Program-made: the position numbers and the translations under genes
NCBI RefSeq assembly: GCF_040436365.1
Contig: NZ_AP026369.1
Location: forward strand, 1-64,000
From: Hydrogenimonas sp. SS33
GTDB taxonomy: Bacteria > Campylobacterota > Campylobacteria > Campylobacterales > Hydrogenimonadaceae
DNA length: 64,000 nucleotides
Direction: 5' to 3'
Part shown: one piece after another, positions 36,006 to 44,046 of the stretch
Numbering within the stretch: the first letter of the stretch is position 1
Layout of the letters: every line of letters begins with the position of its first letter
The notes under the pieces: generated by a model
The model's database searches: none
What the model was told of the DNA's origin: nothing
The model's input: only the letters and a program-made list of their open reading frames with translations

Positions 36006-36028
36006 ACGGTGAACAGTGAACAGTGAAC
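36001..36028. repeat. Heptanucleotide repeat at the hisD stop
   Basis: Units are AGTAAAC, GGTGAAC, AGTGAAC, AGTGAAC. The hisD TAA lies in the first unit, and a possible earlier unit GGGAAAC covers its last codons. The same family occurs at 46908-46942 and 52274-52308, also across stop codons. Confidence 0.85.
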
Positions 36029-36056
36029 GGGTAGGGTTGGTAAGCCTGGAGACTCT

Positions 36057-37013
36057 CTACAGCGTGAAATGGAGTTTTTCGAAGATTTTTCTCTCCAGGC
36101 TCGAGAGGGCGATGTCGCGAAGGTCCGCTTTGCCGAGCCATTCTCCTTCGACTCCCTTCTCCTCCTTGACTTCGTAGATTTCGGCGATGCGGCGGAAGTG
36201 GGTGTAGTCGTGGACCACTTCCGCCACTTTTTTACCTTCTGAAGGCGCCTTTTCGACGGCGGGCAGTTCCCACAGCCCGCCGAGCATTTCCCCCTTGCGC
36301 TTTTGCATCAGAATTTTTCCCTGCTTTTCGACCCAGAGATAGATTTGGTGTTTTATGGGGCGTCGCTTTTTTTGAGCGGGTGCCGGGTAGGCGAGGGGGT
36401 CCGATTTTCCCCGGCAGCGGGTGGCAAGGGGGCAGCGGCCGCAAAGAGGCGCTTTGGGGAGGCAGACCGTGGCGCCGATATCCATCATCGCCTGGTTGTA
36501 GGTGTAGGGGTTTGTTCGGTCGAGCAGCGTTTCCGCCAGATTCCAGAGGATTTTTTCGCTGCGGCTTTTTTGGGCGAAGAAGCGGTGCAGAATGCGCCTG
36601 ACGTTGGCATCCAGCACCGCCACGGGCCGGTGGGCGGCGAAGGCGGCGATGGCGTGGGCGGTGCTTTTGCCGATGCCCGGCAGTTTCATCAGCGCTTCCG
36701 GCTCCGTGGGAAGGTCGGGGGCGCAACGTTTCGCCGTTTCGTGGATGTAGCGTGCCCGGCGGTAGTACCCCAGCCCCTGCCAGGCGTGCAGCAGGTCGTC
36801 CAGAGAAGCGTCCGCCACGCTCTGCAGGGTGGGAAAGCGCTCTAAAAAGGGGCCGTAGAAACGCTCCAGCACCGTTTTGACCTGGGTCTGCTGCAGCATC
36901 ATTTCGCTGATGTAGATACGGTAGGGGTCGTCGGTTCGGCGCCACGGCAGGTCGTGCCGGCCGTTCAGCGCATACCAGTTGGCGATGGCAAGGCGGATGT
37001 CGCTATAATTCAT
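36057..37013 (-). CDS. mutY: A/G-specific adenine DNA glycosylase
   Basis: A 318-residue repair enzyme that removes adenine mispaired with 8-oxoguanine. The N-terminal HhH-GPD domain has NGRHDLPWR, MLQQTQVKTV (catalytic Glu region nearby), LPGIGKSTAHAI and VLDANVRRILHR (catalytic Asp). The 4Fe-4S loop CLPKAPLCGRCPLATRC has the standard Cx6Cx2Cx5C spacing. The C-terminal NUDIX-like 8-oxoG recognition domain includes KRKGEMLGGLWELPAVE. It is divergent from the FIST kinase gene. Confidence 0.95.
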   Translation of the reverse strand: MNYSDIRLAIANWYALNGRHDLPWRRTDDPYRIYISEMMLQQTQVKTVLERFYGPFLERFPTLQSVADASLDDLLHAWQGLGYYRRARYIHETAKRCAPDLPTEPEALMKLPGIGKSTAHAIAAFAAHRPVAVLDANVRRILHRFFAQKSRSEKILWNLAETLLDRTNPYTYNQAMMDIGATVCLPKAPLCGRCPLATRCRGKSDPLAYPAPAQKKRRPIKHQIYLWVEKQGKILMQKRKGEMLGGLWELPAVEKAPSEGKKVAEVVHDYTHFRRIAEIYEVKEEKGVEGEWLGKADLRDIALSSLERKIFEKLHFTL

Positions 37014-37065
37014 AAAAGCGATTATACACCGTGAACCATCCGGAATCGCTGCGGAAGGCTGCCAA

Positions 37066-39150
37066 GTGAAACAATGGAATATACGTTATACCGGTCCCGC
37101 TACATTGCGCCGTTTCGTGGAAAATAAAAATCTGGGTGAGGGAAGAGACGTTCTCGTCCAGATCAGTTGCGCGGTTGAGGAGAGGGAAGAGCTGGAAGCG
37201 ATTCGCCGCATGATACGCAGCGTTATGCCCAAAGCCGTAATCGCAGGTATGGGAAGTGTCATTCAACTGGTGGAAGGCGGTTTTGCGAAGGATGCGGTCT
37301 CTCTGACGATAACACAGTTTGAAAAGAGCCGATGCACACTGGTGGAACTTTCTCTCGATTCGGAAGAGGATTCGGTAGACGAGGCAGTCAGAATGATCGG
37401 TGCCGAAGTGGCGGGGGACTCCAGGTCGGTCCTGTTATTGACGAATGCCATTGCCACCGATATCGAAAAACTGGTCCTGCGATACAAAAAAAGAATCGAC
37501 CTTCCCATATTCGGGGGAATTGCTACGGCAAACCCGGGAGAACATTCGTTTCTGATAAGCAGCCACCGTATCTATACCGAGGATGCGGTGGTGGCTGTCA
37601 TTTTTCACGGAGAGGCGCTGAGGGTGCATATCGACCATCTGTTTGCCTGGGATGCCATCGGTAAAGAATTTACCGTTACGGAAGCCGAAGGCCGCCGCCT
37701 GAAAAGGCTGGACGGTATGACCATCATGGATGTCTATAGCCGTTACTTCGGCCTGATGGAAAAAAAAGATCTTCTTTCGATCGCCCTGGCCCACCCCCTC
37801 ATCAAACGATCCGACGATTTTGGAGAAGTCTCCAGAGTCCTTTTGCGTCTTGATGGTGACGACGGCCTCTATACCGGCTCTTTTAAGGTAGGGGAGAAAG
37901 TCCAGATCGGTTTCGGAAATTACAAAAAAATGGTGGACTGCCTTCGAAAGACTCCGGACAAATATCGGGATATTCCCACCGAAGCGATCTGGATAGATCT
38001 CTGCCTCTCCTATGCGGCGCCCGGGTATACCGACCTTCTCAACCGTTCTCTCGAGATTTTCGGTGCAAATCCGGATGCTTTGCACCTCAATGTGACATTC
38101 GGAGAATTCGGGTATGTCAACGGCACGAACAGCCTTTTGAACAATGTCGTGATCAAAGTTTTTCTCAGTGAAGACGAAACGGCCCGCTTCCCCTATCGGA
38201 AGATCGATCTGGATCTGGATGCGAAAGACCGCCTTCTCGAAACCCTTTCCACTCTTGTCGTGACCAGCGGACAGGAGATTATGGAACTCAACCACTACCT
38301 GGAGGAGGAGGTCGCAAAACGGACCGAGGAGCTCGCCCGTCTCAACCGGATGCTCGAAAAGAAGATCGAACAGGAAGTGCGGAAAAACCGGGAGAAAGAC
38401 AAGATACTTTTCCACCAGTCCAAACTGGCAGCCATGGGAGAGATGCTTCACAATATAGCCCATCAGTGGCGGCAGCCGCTCAACATCATCGCTCTTGTGA
38501 TGCAGGATCTCTCACTGAAAGCGAAGATGGGAACGCTTTCCACAGAAGCGATTCTGCTTGCGGAAAAGAAGATCAACGAAACGCTCAATTACCTCTCCGA
38601 AACCATCGATGACTTCCGAAGTTTCGCTTCCATGGGAGAGGAGAATCAGGGAAGAGCCCGTTTCGAAGCTGGCAGAGCGATTCGGGAGACGCTTCGTCTG
38701 GTTTCGGTCCTTCTGGAAGATGAGAAGGTGCGTCTGCAAATCGATCTTCCCAGGGAAGAGGTTATGGTGGCAGGCAGGGCCAATGACCTCAAACAGGTGC
38801 TGCTGAACCTGGTATACAATGCTATCGACGTATTTCGTGACAGGAGTGTGGAGAACCCAGTTATCCAGATAGGAATGCATGTCGGCAATATGGTTGAGAT
38901 CTACGTCAGAGACAACGGTGGAGGTATCGATGAAAAGGTGATACACAGAATTTTCGAGCCGAATTTTTCCACGAAGTTTCACCGCCACGGTACCGGAGTG
39001 GGGCTCTATATGTCCCGTATGATCGTAAGAAAACGTCTCGACGGTGAAATCGTGGTCAAAAACGTAGCGGAGGGTGCAAAGTTCGAAATCATGCTGCCGC
39101 TTTACGGAAGGCAATCTCTCTGCCGGTTGGAAAATGGAAGGAAACGATGA
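37066..39150 (+). CDS. Cytoplasmic FIST-domain sensor histidine kinase (1)
   Basis: A 694-residue protein. The FIST_N sensor is at about residues 25-220 (VLVQISC, VIAGMGSVIQ, LPIFGGIATANP) and the FIST_C domain at about 225-385 (GMTIMDVYSRYFG, KVGEKVQIGFGNY). A coiled coil spans about 400-450. The kinase core has KLAAMGEMLHNIAHQWRQPL, with H466 the likely phospho-acceptor, and an ATPase domain with NDLKQVLLNLVYNAIDVF, DNGGGI and GTGVGLYMSRMI. No membrane helix is visible, so the signal is intracellular; FIST domains are proposed to bind small ligands such as amino acids. The GTG start follows GGAAGG. It overlaps the next kinase gene by ATGA. Confidence 0.92.
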   Translation: MKQWNIRYTGPATLRRFVENKNLGEGRDVLVQISCAVEEREELEAIRRMIRSVMPKAVIAGMGSVIQLVEGGFAKDAVSLTITQFEKSRCTLVELSLDSEEDSVDEAVRMIGAEVAGDSRSVLLLTNAIATDIEKLVLRYKKRIDLPIFGGIATANPGEHSFLISSHRIYTEDAVVAVIFHGEALRVHIDHLFAWDAIGKEFTVTEAEGRRLKRLDGMTIMDVYSRYFGLMEKKDLLSIALAHPLIKRSDDFGEVSRVLLRLDGDDGLYTGSFKVGEKVQIGFGNYKKMVDCLRKTPDKYRDIPTEAIWIDLCLSYAAPGYTDLLNRSLEIFGANPDALHLNVTFGEFGYVNGTNSLLNNVVIKVFLSEDETARFPYRKIDLDLDAKDRLLETLSTLVVTSGQEIMELNHYLEEEVAKRTEELARLNRMLEKKIEQEVRKNREKDKILFHQSKLAAMGEMLHNIAHQWRQPLNIIALVMQDLSLKAKMGTLSTEAILLAEKKINETLNYLSETIDDFRSFASMGEENQGRARFEAGRAIRETLRLVSVLLEDEKVRLQIDLPREEVMVAGRANDLKQVLLNLVYNAIDVFRDRSVENPVIQIGMHVGNMVEIYVRDNGGGIDEKVIHRIFEPNFSTKFHRHGTGVGLYMSRMIVRKRLDGEIVVKNVAEGAKFEIMLPLYGRQSLCRLENGRKR

Positions 39151-41195
39151 GACAACTGGGATTCGAATACCGCAACAGGATAGATTTCGAAAGCTTTGTC
39201 CGCAGAGAGGGGTTGGACCGTTGCAGGCATCTTCTTCTGCAGGTGAGTTGCCCCAACGGCTCTTCGGAAAAGATGGAGTCGTTACGCAGGGAACTGCATT
39301 CCGCTCTTCCCCATGCGGTCATTGTAGGCGGATCGAGTGCCCTTCAGTTTTCGGGCACGCAAATAAGAGAAGAGGTCACCTTCCTCGGGATTACCGTATT
39401 CGAGAACAGCCGGATCTCCCTTTTCGAGCAGGAGCTGGGAAATGTGCAAAAGAGTGACTACGATGAGATAGCAAAACGTCTGGCGGAAAGGACAAACGGC
39501 GAGACCAAAGGGATATTGCTGCTGAGCAATACTTTTGTGCATGATATGGAGAAACTGATCGTTTCGATCAATCATTATATGGCCCATATCCCGGTTTTCG
39601 GGGGTATCGCTTCGGACAACGAGCCATATCGTCATTTCAAACTTTTCAGCCAAAACCGGGTTTTTGAGGAGGAAGGGATCGTCGCGGTTATTCTGGAAGG
39701 GGAACACCTGCATATCAGCTGCAACCATTTTTTCGACTGGGAACCGATAGGCAGGGAGTTTACGGTAACCAAGGCATCCGGGCGCTATATTTATGAACTG
39801 GACGGGCAGCCGATTATCGACATCTACTCCAAATACTTCGGCCCGCTGGATGAAGCGAAGCTTCTGCAGCTTTCCCTCTCCCACCCCCTCATACGTACCT
39901 CTCCCCTGTTTGGTACGGTTGCAAGGGCTCTGTTGGAGATCGATGAAGAAAAAGGGTTTTTTACCGGAGAGTTTCGGGAGGGAGAGAAGGTACAGATAGG
40001 GTTCGGGCACTACAAACGAATGACCAGTCGCTATGAAATCATCCCCGAAGCCTATCGGCAGATCCCGGCAGAGGCGCTTTGGTTCTATATCTGCATCTCC
40101 TATCAGTATGGCTATATCGATATTCTCAAAGCTTCCGGACAGTTTTACCGGGAAAGCGATAAAGTTTTCGCATTCATTACCTTCGGGGAGTTTACCCATC
40201 GTAATGACAGAAATCTCTTTCTCAACTACTCGTTGACCCGCGTGGCATTGACGGAAGATCTTTCCGCCCGGGCGAAAATCAATCTGATTGAGGTGGAAAG
40301 AGATCCCAAAGATGAGCTTCTCGCGACACTTTCGACACTGATTTCCGCTTCATCGAAGGAGATTACCGATCTCAAACGCCATTTGGAAAGAGAGGTGGAG
40401 GAACGGACGAAAGAGCTGGCCGAACTCAATGCGTCGCTGGAACGGCGAATCGCGATGGAAGTCAACAAAAACAGGGAGAAAGACAAGATCCTTTACCATC
40501 AATCCAAACTTGCTTCCATGGGGGAGATGATCAACAACATCGCCCACCAGTGGCGGCAGCCGCTCAATATTATCGCCCTGGTCATGCAGGACCTGGCCCT
40601 GAAAGCGCATATGGGAAATGTAGCACCGCCGGCTGTGGAGCATGCGGAGAAAAAAGTTCACGAAACCCTGCGCTATCTCTCCGATACCATCGACGATTTC
40701 CGAAGTTTTACGGTTGACAGGCCCGAATATACGCATCCCGGCGCTTTTGAAGTATGCAAAACGGTCAAAGAGATGGTCCGGCTTGTCTCCATCGTTCTGG
40801 AAGACGAAAAGATCGGCCTGAAGCTCAAACTTCCCGAACGGGAAGCACTGGTCAAGGGAAATGCCAACGATCTCAAGCAGGTATTGCTGAATCTGGTCTA
40901 TAACGCCATTGATGTATTCAAAGAGCGGAAAGTGAAAGATGCGAAAATCAGTATTGAAGTGAAATACAACAGGGAAATCACGATCATCGTCAAAGACAAC
41001 GGCGGGGGGATCAACCCGGAAATTGTCGACAAGATTTTCGAACCCTATTTCACCACCAAATACAAAGCGAGGGGAACAGGGCTGGGGCTCTATATGTCTA
41101 AAATGATTGTAGAGAAGAGGCTGAAAGGAAAAATAGCGGCCCGGAATCACCGTTCCGGTGCCGTATTCTGGATAGAGCTTCCGATACTCTCGTAG
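39147..41195 (+). CDS. Cytoplasmic FIST-domain sensor histidine kinase (2), tandem paralogue
   Basis: A 682-residue paralogue of the preceding kinase with the same order of domains. FIST_N has LLLQVSC, VIVGGSSALQ and IPVFGGIASDNE. FIST_C has GQPIIDIYSKYFG and EGEKVQIGFGHY. A coiled coil (HLEREVEERTKELAELNASL) is followed by the kinase core with MINNIAHQWRQPLN (H467), NDLKQVLLNLVYNAIDVF, DNGGGI and GTGLGLYMSKMI. The kinase halves are much closer to each other than the sensor halves, which suggests duplication followed by sensor divergence. The two could form homo- or heterodimers. The ATGA overlap implies coupled translation. A hairpin follows, then the convergent REC-RHH gene. Confidence 0.92.
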   Translation: MRQLGFEYRNRIDFESFVRREGLDRCRHLLLQVSCPNGSSEKMESLRRELHSALPHAVIVGGSSALQFSGTQIREEVTFLGITVFENSRISLFEQELGNVQKSDYDEIAKRLAERTNGETKGILLLSNTFVHDMEKLIVSINHYMAHIPVFGGIASDNEPYRHFKLFSQNRVFEEEGIVAVILEGEHLHISCNHFFDWEPIGREFTVTKASGRYIYELDGQPIIDIYSKYFGPLDEAKLLQLSLSHPLIRTSPLFGTVARALLEIDEEKGFFTGEFREGEKVQIGFGHYKRMTSRYEIIPEAYRQIPAEALWFYICISYQYGYIDILKASGQFYRESDKVFAFITFGEFTHRNDRNLFLNYSLTRVALTEDLSARAKINLIEVERDPKDELLATLSTLISASSKEITDLKRHLEREVEERTKELAELNASLERRIAMEVNKNREKDKILYHQSKLASMGEMINNIAHQWRQPLNIIALVMQDLALKAHMGNVAPPAVEHAEKKVHETLRYLSDTIDDFRSFTVDRPEYTHPGAFEVCKTVKEMVRLVSIVLEDEKIGLKLKLPEREALVKGNANDLKQVLLNLVYNAIDVFKERKVKDAKISIEVKYNREITIIVKDNGGGINPEIVDKIFEPYFTTKYKARGTGLGLYMSKMIVEKRLKGKIAARNHRSGAVFWIELPILS

Positions 41196-41230
41196 TTGAC
41201 TTTTTCAGGGACCCGAAAACAGGGGTTCTG

Positions 41231-41275
41231 CCCATGCTTGGGTGGGAACCGGCCGTTCCCCGCCCCAAACGCTTT
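41231..41275 (-). repeat. Partial multi-hairpin element, copy F, with terminator-like stem
   Basis: TTGGGTGGGAAC pairs with GTTCCCCGCCCCAA (41238-41268). The GCCCATGCTT..GGCCGT..CCCCGC stretch aligns with the central part of copy D in the same orientation. It lies between convergent genes (kinase 2 and the response regulator) and could serve as their shared terminator. It is strongly decayed, so the assignment is tentative. Confidence 0.5.
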
Positions 41276-41288
41276 TGTGGAACCGATG

Positions 41289-41843
41289 TCAGGGTTTGAT
41301 GTCGTAAAAGGCTTTGAGAGCCCGGATGATCATGGCGTTTTTGGAGATGCGCTCCACCTTCGCATCGGCATGGACCCGGTCGTAAAGGTCCATCGGCAGG
41401 GTGATGGAGAAGGTCTTCGTCTCGATCTTCTTGCGTTTGGCGATAGTCTGGTTGATGTTTTTGAGCAGGTCGATGATCTTGTTGGAGTCGATCGGTTTCT
41501 GGATGAAACTGTCGACACCGATTTTGATGGCCTCGGAAATTTTGCTCATGTCGTTGCTGGCGGAGATAATGACGATGATCTGGTCCTTGTTGATTTCACG
41601 GATCTTGCGGGCCAGCTCCAAACCGTCCATACCCGGCAGGATAATGTCGATGAAGACGACGTCGGGCTTCTTCTTTTTGTAGATCTCCAGCGCCTCTTCC
41701 GCCGTAGCGGCCGAATCGACCTCATTGAAAAAGTTGCTGAAGGTGGAAACCATCAGCTCATTCGCCTCCTTCTCGTCTTCGACGACCAGCGCATTCAGCT
41801 TTTTGGTTTCGTTCGCAATTTTGACAATATCATTGTCGATCAT
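41289..41843 (-). CDS. Response regulator: REC domain with C-terminal ribbon-helix-helix
   Basis: A 184-residue protein. The receiver domain (about residues 15-130) has acidic residues VVEDE, phospho-acceptor D66 in VFIDIILPGMDG, the switch ISAS and the conserved K in FIQKP. A linker is followed at 142-182 by a segment that reads like a ribbon-helix-helix DNA-binding domain: the strand KTFSITLP, helix MDLYDRVHADAK and helix SKNAMIIRALKAFYDI. Output domains of this kind are rare on receivers. It is convergent with the FIST kinases and is the only response regulator in the window, so it is their natural candidate partner. An AAGGAG ribosome site precedes the ATG. Confidence 0.85.
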   Translation of the reverse strand: MIDNDIVKIANETKKLNALVVEDEKEANELMVSTFSNFFNEVDSAATAEEALEIYKKKKPDVVFIDIILPGMDGLELARKIREINKDQIIVIISASNDMSKISEAIKIGVDSFIQKPIDSNKIIDLLKNINQTIAKRKKIETKTFSITLPMDLYDRVHADAKVERISKNAMIIRALKAFYDIKP

Positions 41844-41953
41844 TTGTGACTCCTTGGTTTTGTTGTTTTTGAAATAATAACAACAAAAAACATAAAGATA
41901 AATTAACGGAATGAATTATGTGAGTCTCGAAAATGTCACAAGGGAGGATAGTT

Positions 41954-42009
41954 GCAGTATGCAGCATGCAGGTTTAGGTGTTAGGTATTGGGTATTAGGT
42001 GTTAGGATT
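41954..42009. repeat. Heptanucleotide repeat array
   Basis: Eight consecutive 7-bp units: GCAGTAT, GCAGCAT, GCAGGTT, TAGGTGT, TAGGTAT, TGGGTAT, TAGGTGT, TAGGATT. The unit drifts from a GCAG type to a TAGG type without losing the 7-bp period. It lies in the 443-bp gap between the response regulator and the tRNA operon. Confidence 0.85.
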
Positions 42010-42061
42010 GAATTGACCGGCGAAGTTTAAAGAAGAAAATAGAAGCTGCGAAGCAACAACC

Positions 42062-42096
42062 TTAACTTTTAGTTTTTAGTTTTTAACTTTTCACTG
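42062..42096. repeat. Second heptanucleotide array in the same gap
   Basis: Units are TTAACTT, TTAGTTT, TTAGTTT, TTAACTT, TTCACTG. It ends 10 bp before the tRNA-Asp fragment. Confidence 0.75.
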
Positions 42097-42105
42097 AAAA
42101 AAGAG

Positions 42106-42130
42106 TGGCGCGGTGGACGGGACTCGAACC
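42106..42130 (-). other. Duplicated 3' end of tRNA-Asp (attachment-site-like scar)
   Basis: Exactly 25 nt, identical to the 3' end of the intact tRNA-Asp gene at 42287 (CCA end, acceptor strand and T-arm), in the same orientation and 157 bp downstream of it. Similarity stops abruptly beyond position 42130. This is the geometry left when an integrative element that used the tRNA 3' end has been lost. No integrase is present. Confidence 0.65.
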
Positions 42131-42133
42131 GGA

Positions 42134-42175
42134 GGGGCGTAAAGAAAACGCCAACTGCTTGGCGTTTTTAGCCCC
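42134..42175. terminator. Strong nested hairpin between tRNA fragment and tRNA-Asp
   Basis: Inner stem AAAACGCCAA-CTGC-TTGGCGTTTT (42145-42168) with outer GGGGC/GCCCC arms (42134-42138, 42171-42175). T-runs on both strands make it a bidirectional terminator. On the minus strand it would end the tRNA operon transcript. Between 42176 and 42286 I see nothing recognisable. Confidence 0.7.
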
Positions 42176-42286
42176 GCACGACGATGCGGTCGGAGTGGAA
42201 ACGGAGCCGCAGACGTCGGGCGAAGCGGGTGGTGGAAATGTCAGTTCGGGTATTGTAAAAAATTAGGAGTTTGCTAGGCTGTGAAA

Positions 42287-42363
42287 TGGCGCGGTGGACG
42301 GGACTCGAACCCGCGACCTCCGCCGTGACAGGGCGGCATTCTAACCAGCTGAACTACCACCGC
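42287..42363 (-). tRNA. tRNA-Asp (GTC)
   Basis: A 77-nt cloverleaf. Acceptor GCGGTGG/CCACCGC, encoded CCA, anticodon loop CTGTCAC (GTC), T-loop GTTCGAGTC. Last gene of the four-tRNA operon. Confidence 0.97.
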
Positions 42364-42391
42364 ACCAAAAAAAATGGGGAATAAAAAAGAG

Positions 42392-42467
42392 TGGTGGTCG
42401 CTAGTGGACTCGAACCACTGGCATCCACCTTGTAAGGGTGGCGCTCTACCAACTGAGCTAAGCGACC
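42392..42467 (-). tRNA. tRNA-Val (TAC)
   Basis: 76 nt. Acceptor GGTCGCT/AGCGACC, anticodon loop CTTACAA (TAC), encoded CCA. Confidence 0.97.
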
Positions 42468-42476
42468 GTGTGAAAA

Positions 42477-42552
42477 TGGCGACCCCTGAAGGATTTGAAC
42501 CTTCGTGTCCACCTTGAAAAGATGGCATCCTTGGCCACTAGATGAAGGGGTC
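42477..42552 (-). tRNA. tRNA-Glu (TTC)
   Basis: 76 nt. Acceptor GACCCCT/AGGGGTC, anticodon loop TTTTCAA (TTC), encoded CCA. Confidence 0.97.
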
Positions 42553-42574
42553 TTTCGACCCTTACAACGTTTCG

Positions 42575-42650
42575 TGGTGTCCCGTCTTGGATTCGAACCA
42601 AGGGCCACCTCCTTAAAAGGGAGATGCTCTACCAGCTGAGCTAACGGGAC
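42575..42650 (-). tRNA. tRNA-Lys (TTT)
   Basis: 76 nt. Acceptor GTCCCGT/ACGGGAC, anticodon loop CTTTTAA (TTT), encoded CCA. First gene of the operon, about 28 bp downstream of the expected transcription start. Confidence 0.97.
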
Positions 42651-42685
42651 ATCGGTTTGGCCTTCCGGCTGCAAATGTGAGCGAA

Positions 42686-42714
42686 ATTATAGGGAAAATA
42701 GCGGGGACTGTCAA
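42686..42714 (-). promoter_or_regulatory. Consensus sigma-70 promoter of the tRNA operon
   Basis: On the minus strand, TTGACA (42714-42709), a 17-bp spacer and TATAAT (42691-42686) match consensus perfectly. The TGA inside TTGACA is also the stop codon of the upstream cinA gene. Confidence 0.9.
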
Positions 42715-43808
42715 GAGCCTGAGTCGAAAAAGTCTTCCGAAGCGACCCGAAAGAGGAGTTTGTAGGCATAGAGCATGCTCTGTTGCTGGATATAGTTGCG
42801 GTCTCCCTCGAAGAAGAGGCGCTCGACGATGGTATGGGTATCGCTCTTGGCGCCGATGTAGACGGTGCCCACCGGCTTCTGGGGCGTGCCCCCGCCGGGT
42901 CCCGCGATGCCGCTGACGGCCAGGGCGTAGTCGGCGCGGGCGATCTCCTTGGCACCCGCGAGCATCTGCTCCACGCACTGTTCGCTGACGGCCCCGTACT
43001 TTTCCAGCACCTCCTTCTCGACACCCAGCCAACCCGCCTTGACGGCGTTGGAGTAGGTCACCAGGGAGCCCCTGAAAATCTCAGAAGAGCCCGGCTCGCC
43101 GGTCAGTTGCGCGGCAAGCCGCCCGCCGGTACAGCTTTCGGCGAAGGTGACACTCTTCTTCCTCTGGCTGAAGCGGTGGATGAGGTAGGCGAAAATGTTG
43201 GTCGACTCCACCACCTTTCTGGGCAGCAGCTGTTTCACGCCTTTGAGAAAATTGCCCAGCTGGCCATACTTCTTGCTGACGCACTCCACCTGGAGCCACC
43301 CCTCCACCAGCGGTGTCATGACGATTTCCACCTCATGGCTGGCCGCCAGCGGGTCCAGCAGCACGGCGGCACTCTCCTCGTCGATGTCAAAGAGGTGGAT
43401 GACCCCCTCCTTTTCCCGGTATTCGATGAGAAACATCGGCAGGACGCGGCCGGGAACCGCCTGAACCACATTGATGGCGCACCTTTCGTGTCGGACGAGA
43501 AAGCTCTGGTCGTCGTAAATTTCGCTTTTGGAGGGGATGAGCATATTCTCTTTGAGAATGAGGGTATCGTCGATCATTGTCGCGAGGAGTTTGGAGACGG
43601 GGGTGAAGGCGTTTTTGCTCGTGACGATGACGAGATTGCCCCCCAGCGCGATCTGCTGCTGCAGCAGAGTGACCGTGTCGCTGCTCGCTTCGGGCAGCTT
43701 GACGATCTGCTCCAGGAAACCGAGATGCCCCAGTTCCCGCTCTACGTACTCCATGAAGGGGCGGTTGAGGTAGAGGCTTCTTCCGATGACGACGAGACGG
43801 TTCTTCAT
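42711..43808 (-). CDS. cinA: CinA-family protein with C-terminal nicotinamide-nucleotide amidase domain
   Basis: A 365-residue protein. The C-terminal half (about residues 210-355) is the CinA/PncC amidase domain, with TFAESCTGGRLAAQLT, GSSEIFRGSLVTYSNAVKA, YGAVSEQC and AVSGIAGPGGGTPQKPVGTV. It deamidates nicotinamide mononucleotide in NAD recycling. The N-terminal half resembles the molybdopterin-binding-like (COG1058) domain but is diverged: it begins MKNRLVVIGRSLYLNR, and LGGNLVIVTSKNAFTPVSK stands where GGLGPTXDD is expected. I start at the ATG after AAGGAGCC; further upstream the frame enters element copy D, whose right end is 34 bp before the ATG. It is divergent from ileS. Confidence 0.85.
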   Translation of the reverse strand: MKNRLVVIGRSLYLNRPFMEYVERELGHLGFLEQIVKLPEASSDTVTLLQQQIALGGNLVIVTSKNAFTPVSKLLATMIDDTLILKENMLIPSKSEIYDDQSFLVRHERCAINVVQAVPGRVLPMFLIEYREKEGVIHLFDIDEESAAVLLDPLAASHEVEIVMTPLVEGWLQVECVSKKYGQLGNFLKGVKQLLPRKVVESTNIFAYLIHRFSQRKKSVTFAESCTGGRLAAQLTGEPGSSEIFRGSLVTYSNAVKAGWLGVEKEVLEKYGAVSEQCVEQMLAGAKEIARADYALAVSGIAGPGGGTPQKPVGTVYIGAKSDTHTIVERLFFEGDRNYIQQQSMLYAYKLLFRVASEDFFDSGS

Positions 43809-43842
43809 GGCCCTGGCTCCTTGCTGATTTGATTTGCATTCC

Positions 43843-43962
43843 GATGTTACGCAAAGCATGAGCAAAGCCCATGCTTTGGCGGGGACTGGCCGTCCCCCGC
43901 ACCCCCCTAAAGCTTCGAAATCAAAGATTTCGAGAAGACGTTACGCTTTTTGCTTTAACGTC
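43843..43962 (-). repeat. Multi-hairpin interspersed element, copy D (best preserved)
   Basis: A 120-bp copy, reverse orientation. On the minus strand it begins with the GACGTTAAAGC..GCGTAACGTC hairpin and continues with TCGAAATCTTTGATTTCGA and GGGGGACGGCCAGTCCCC. It then has the CATGGGCTTTGCTCATG palindrome and the terminal GCGTAACATC, the inverted counterpart of the GACGTTACGC start. It sits in the intergenic gap between divergent cinA and ileS, pointing at cinA. Confidence 0.85.
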
Positions 43963-44046
43963 CTACATTATAGCGCAAACCCTGCAAATCAGCCCTTTTT
44001 AATCACCTTCGAAGTATAATCGACCAATTTCTATCCGGAGCGATGA

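Noticed and set aside
43834-44019. Small plus-strand ORF between cinA and ileS
   Set aside because: It is translated from hairpin element copy D and has no coding features.
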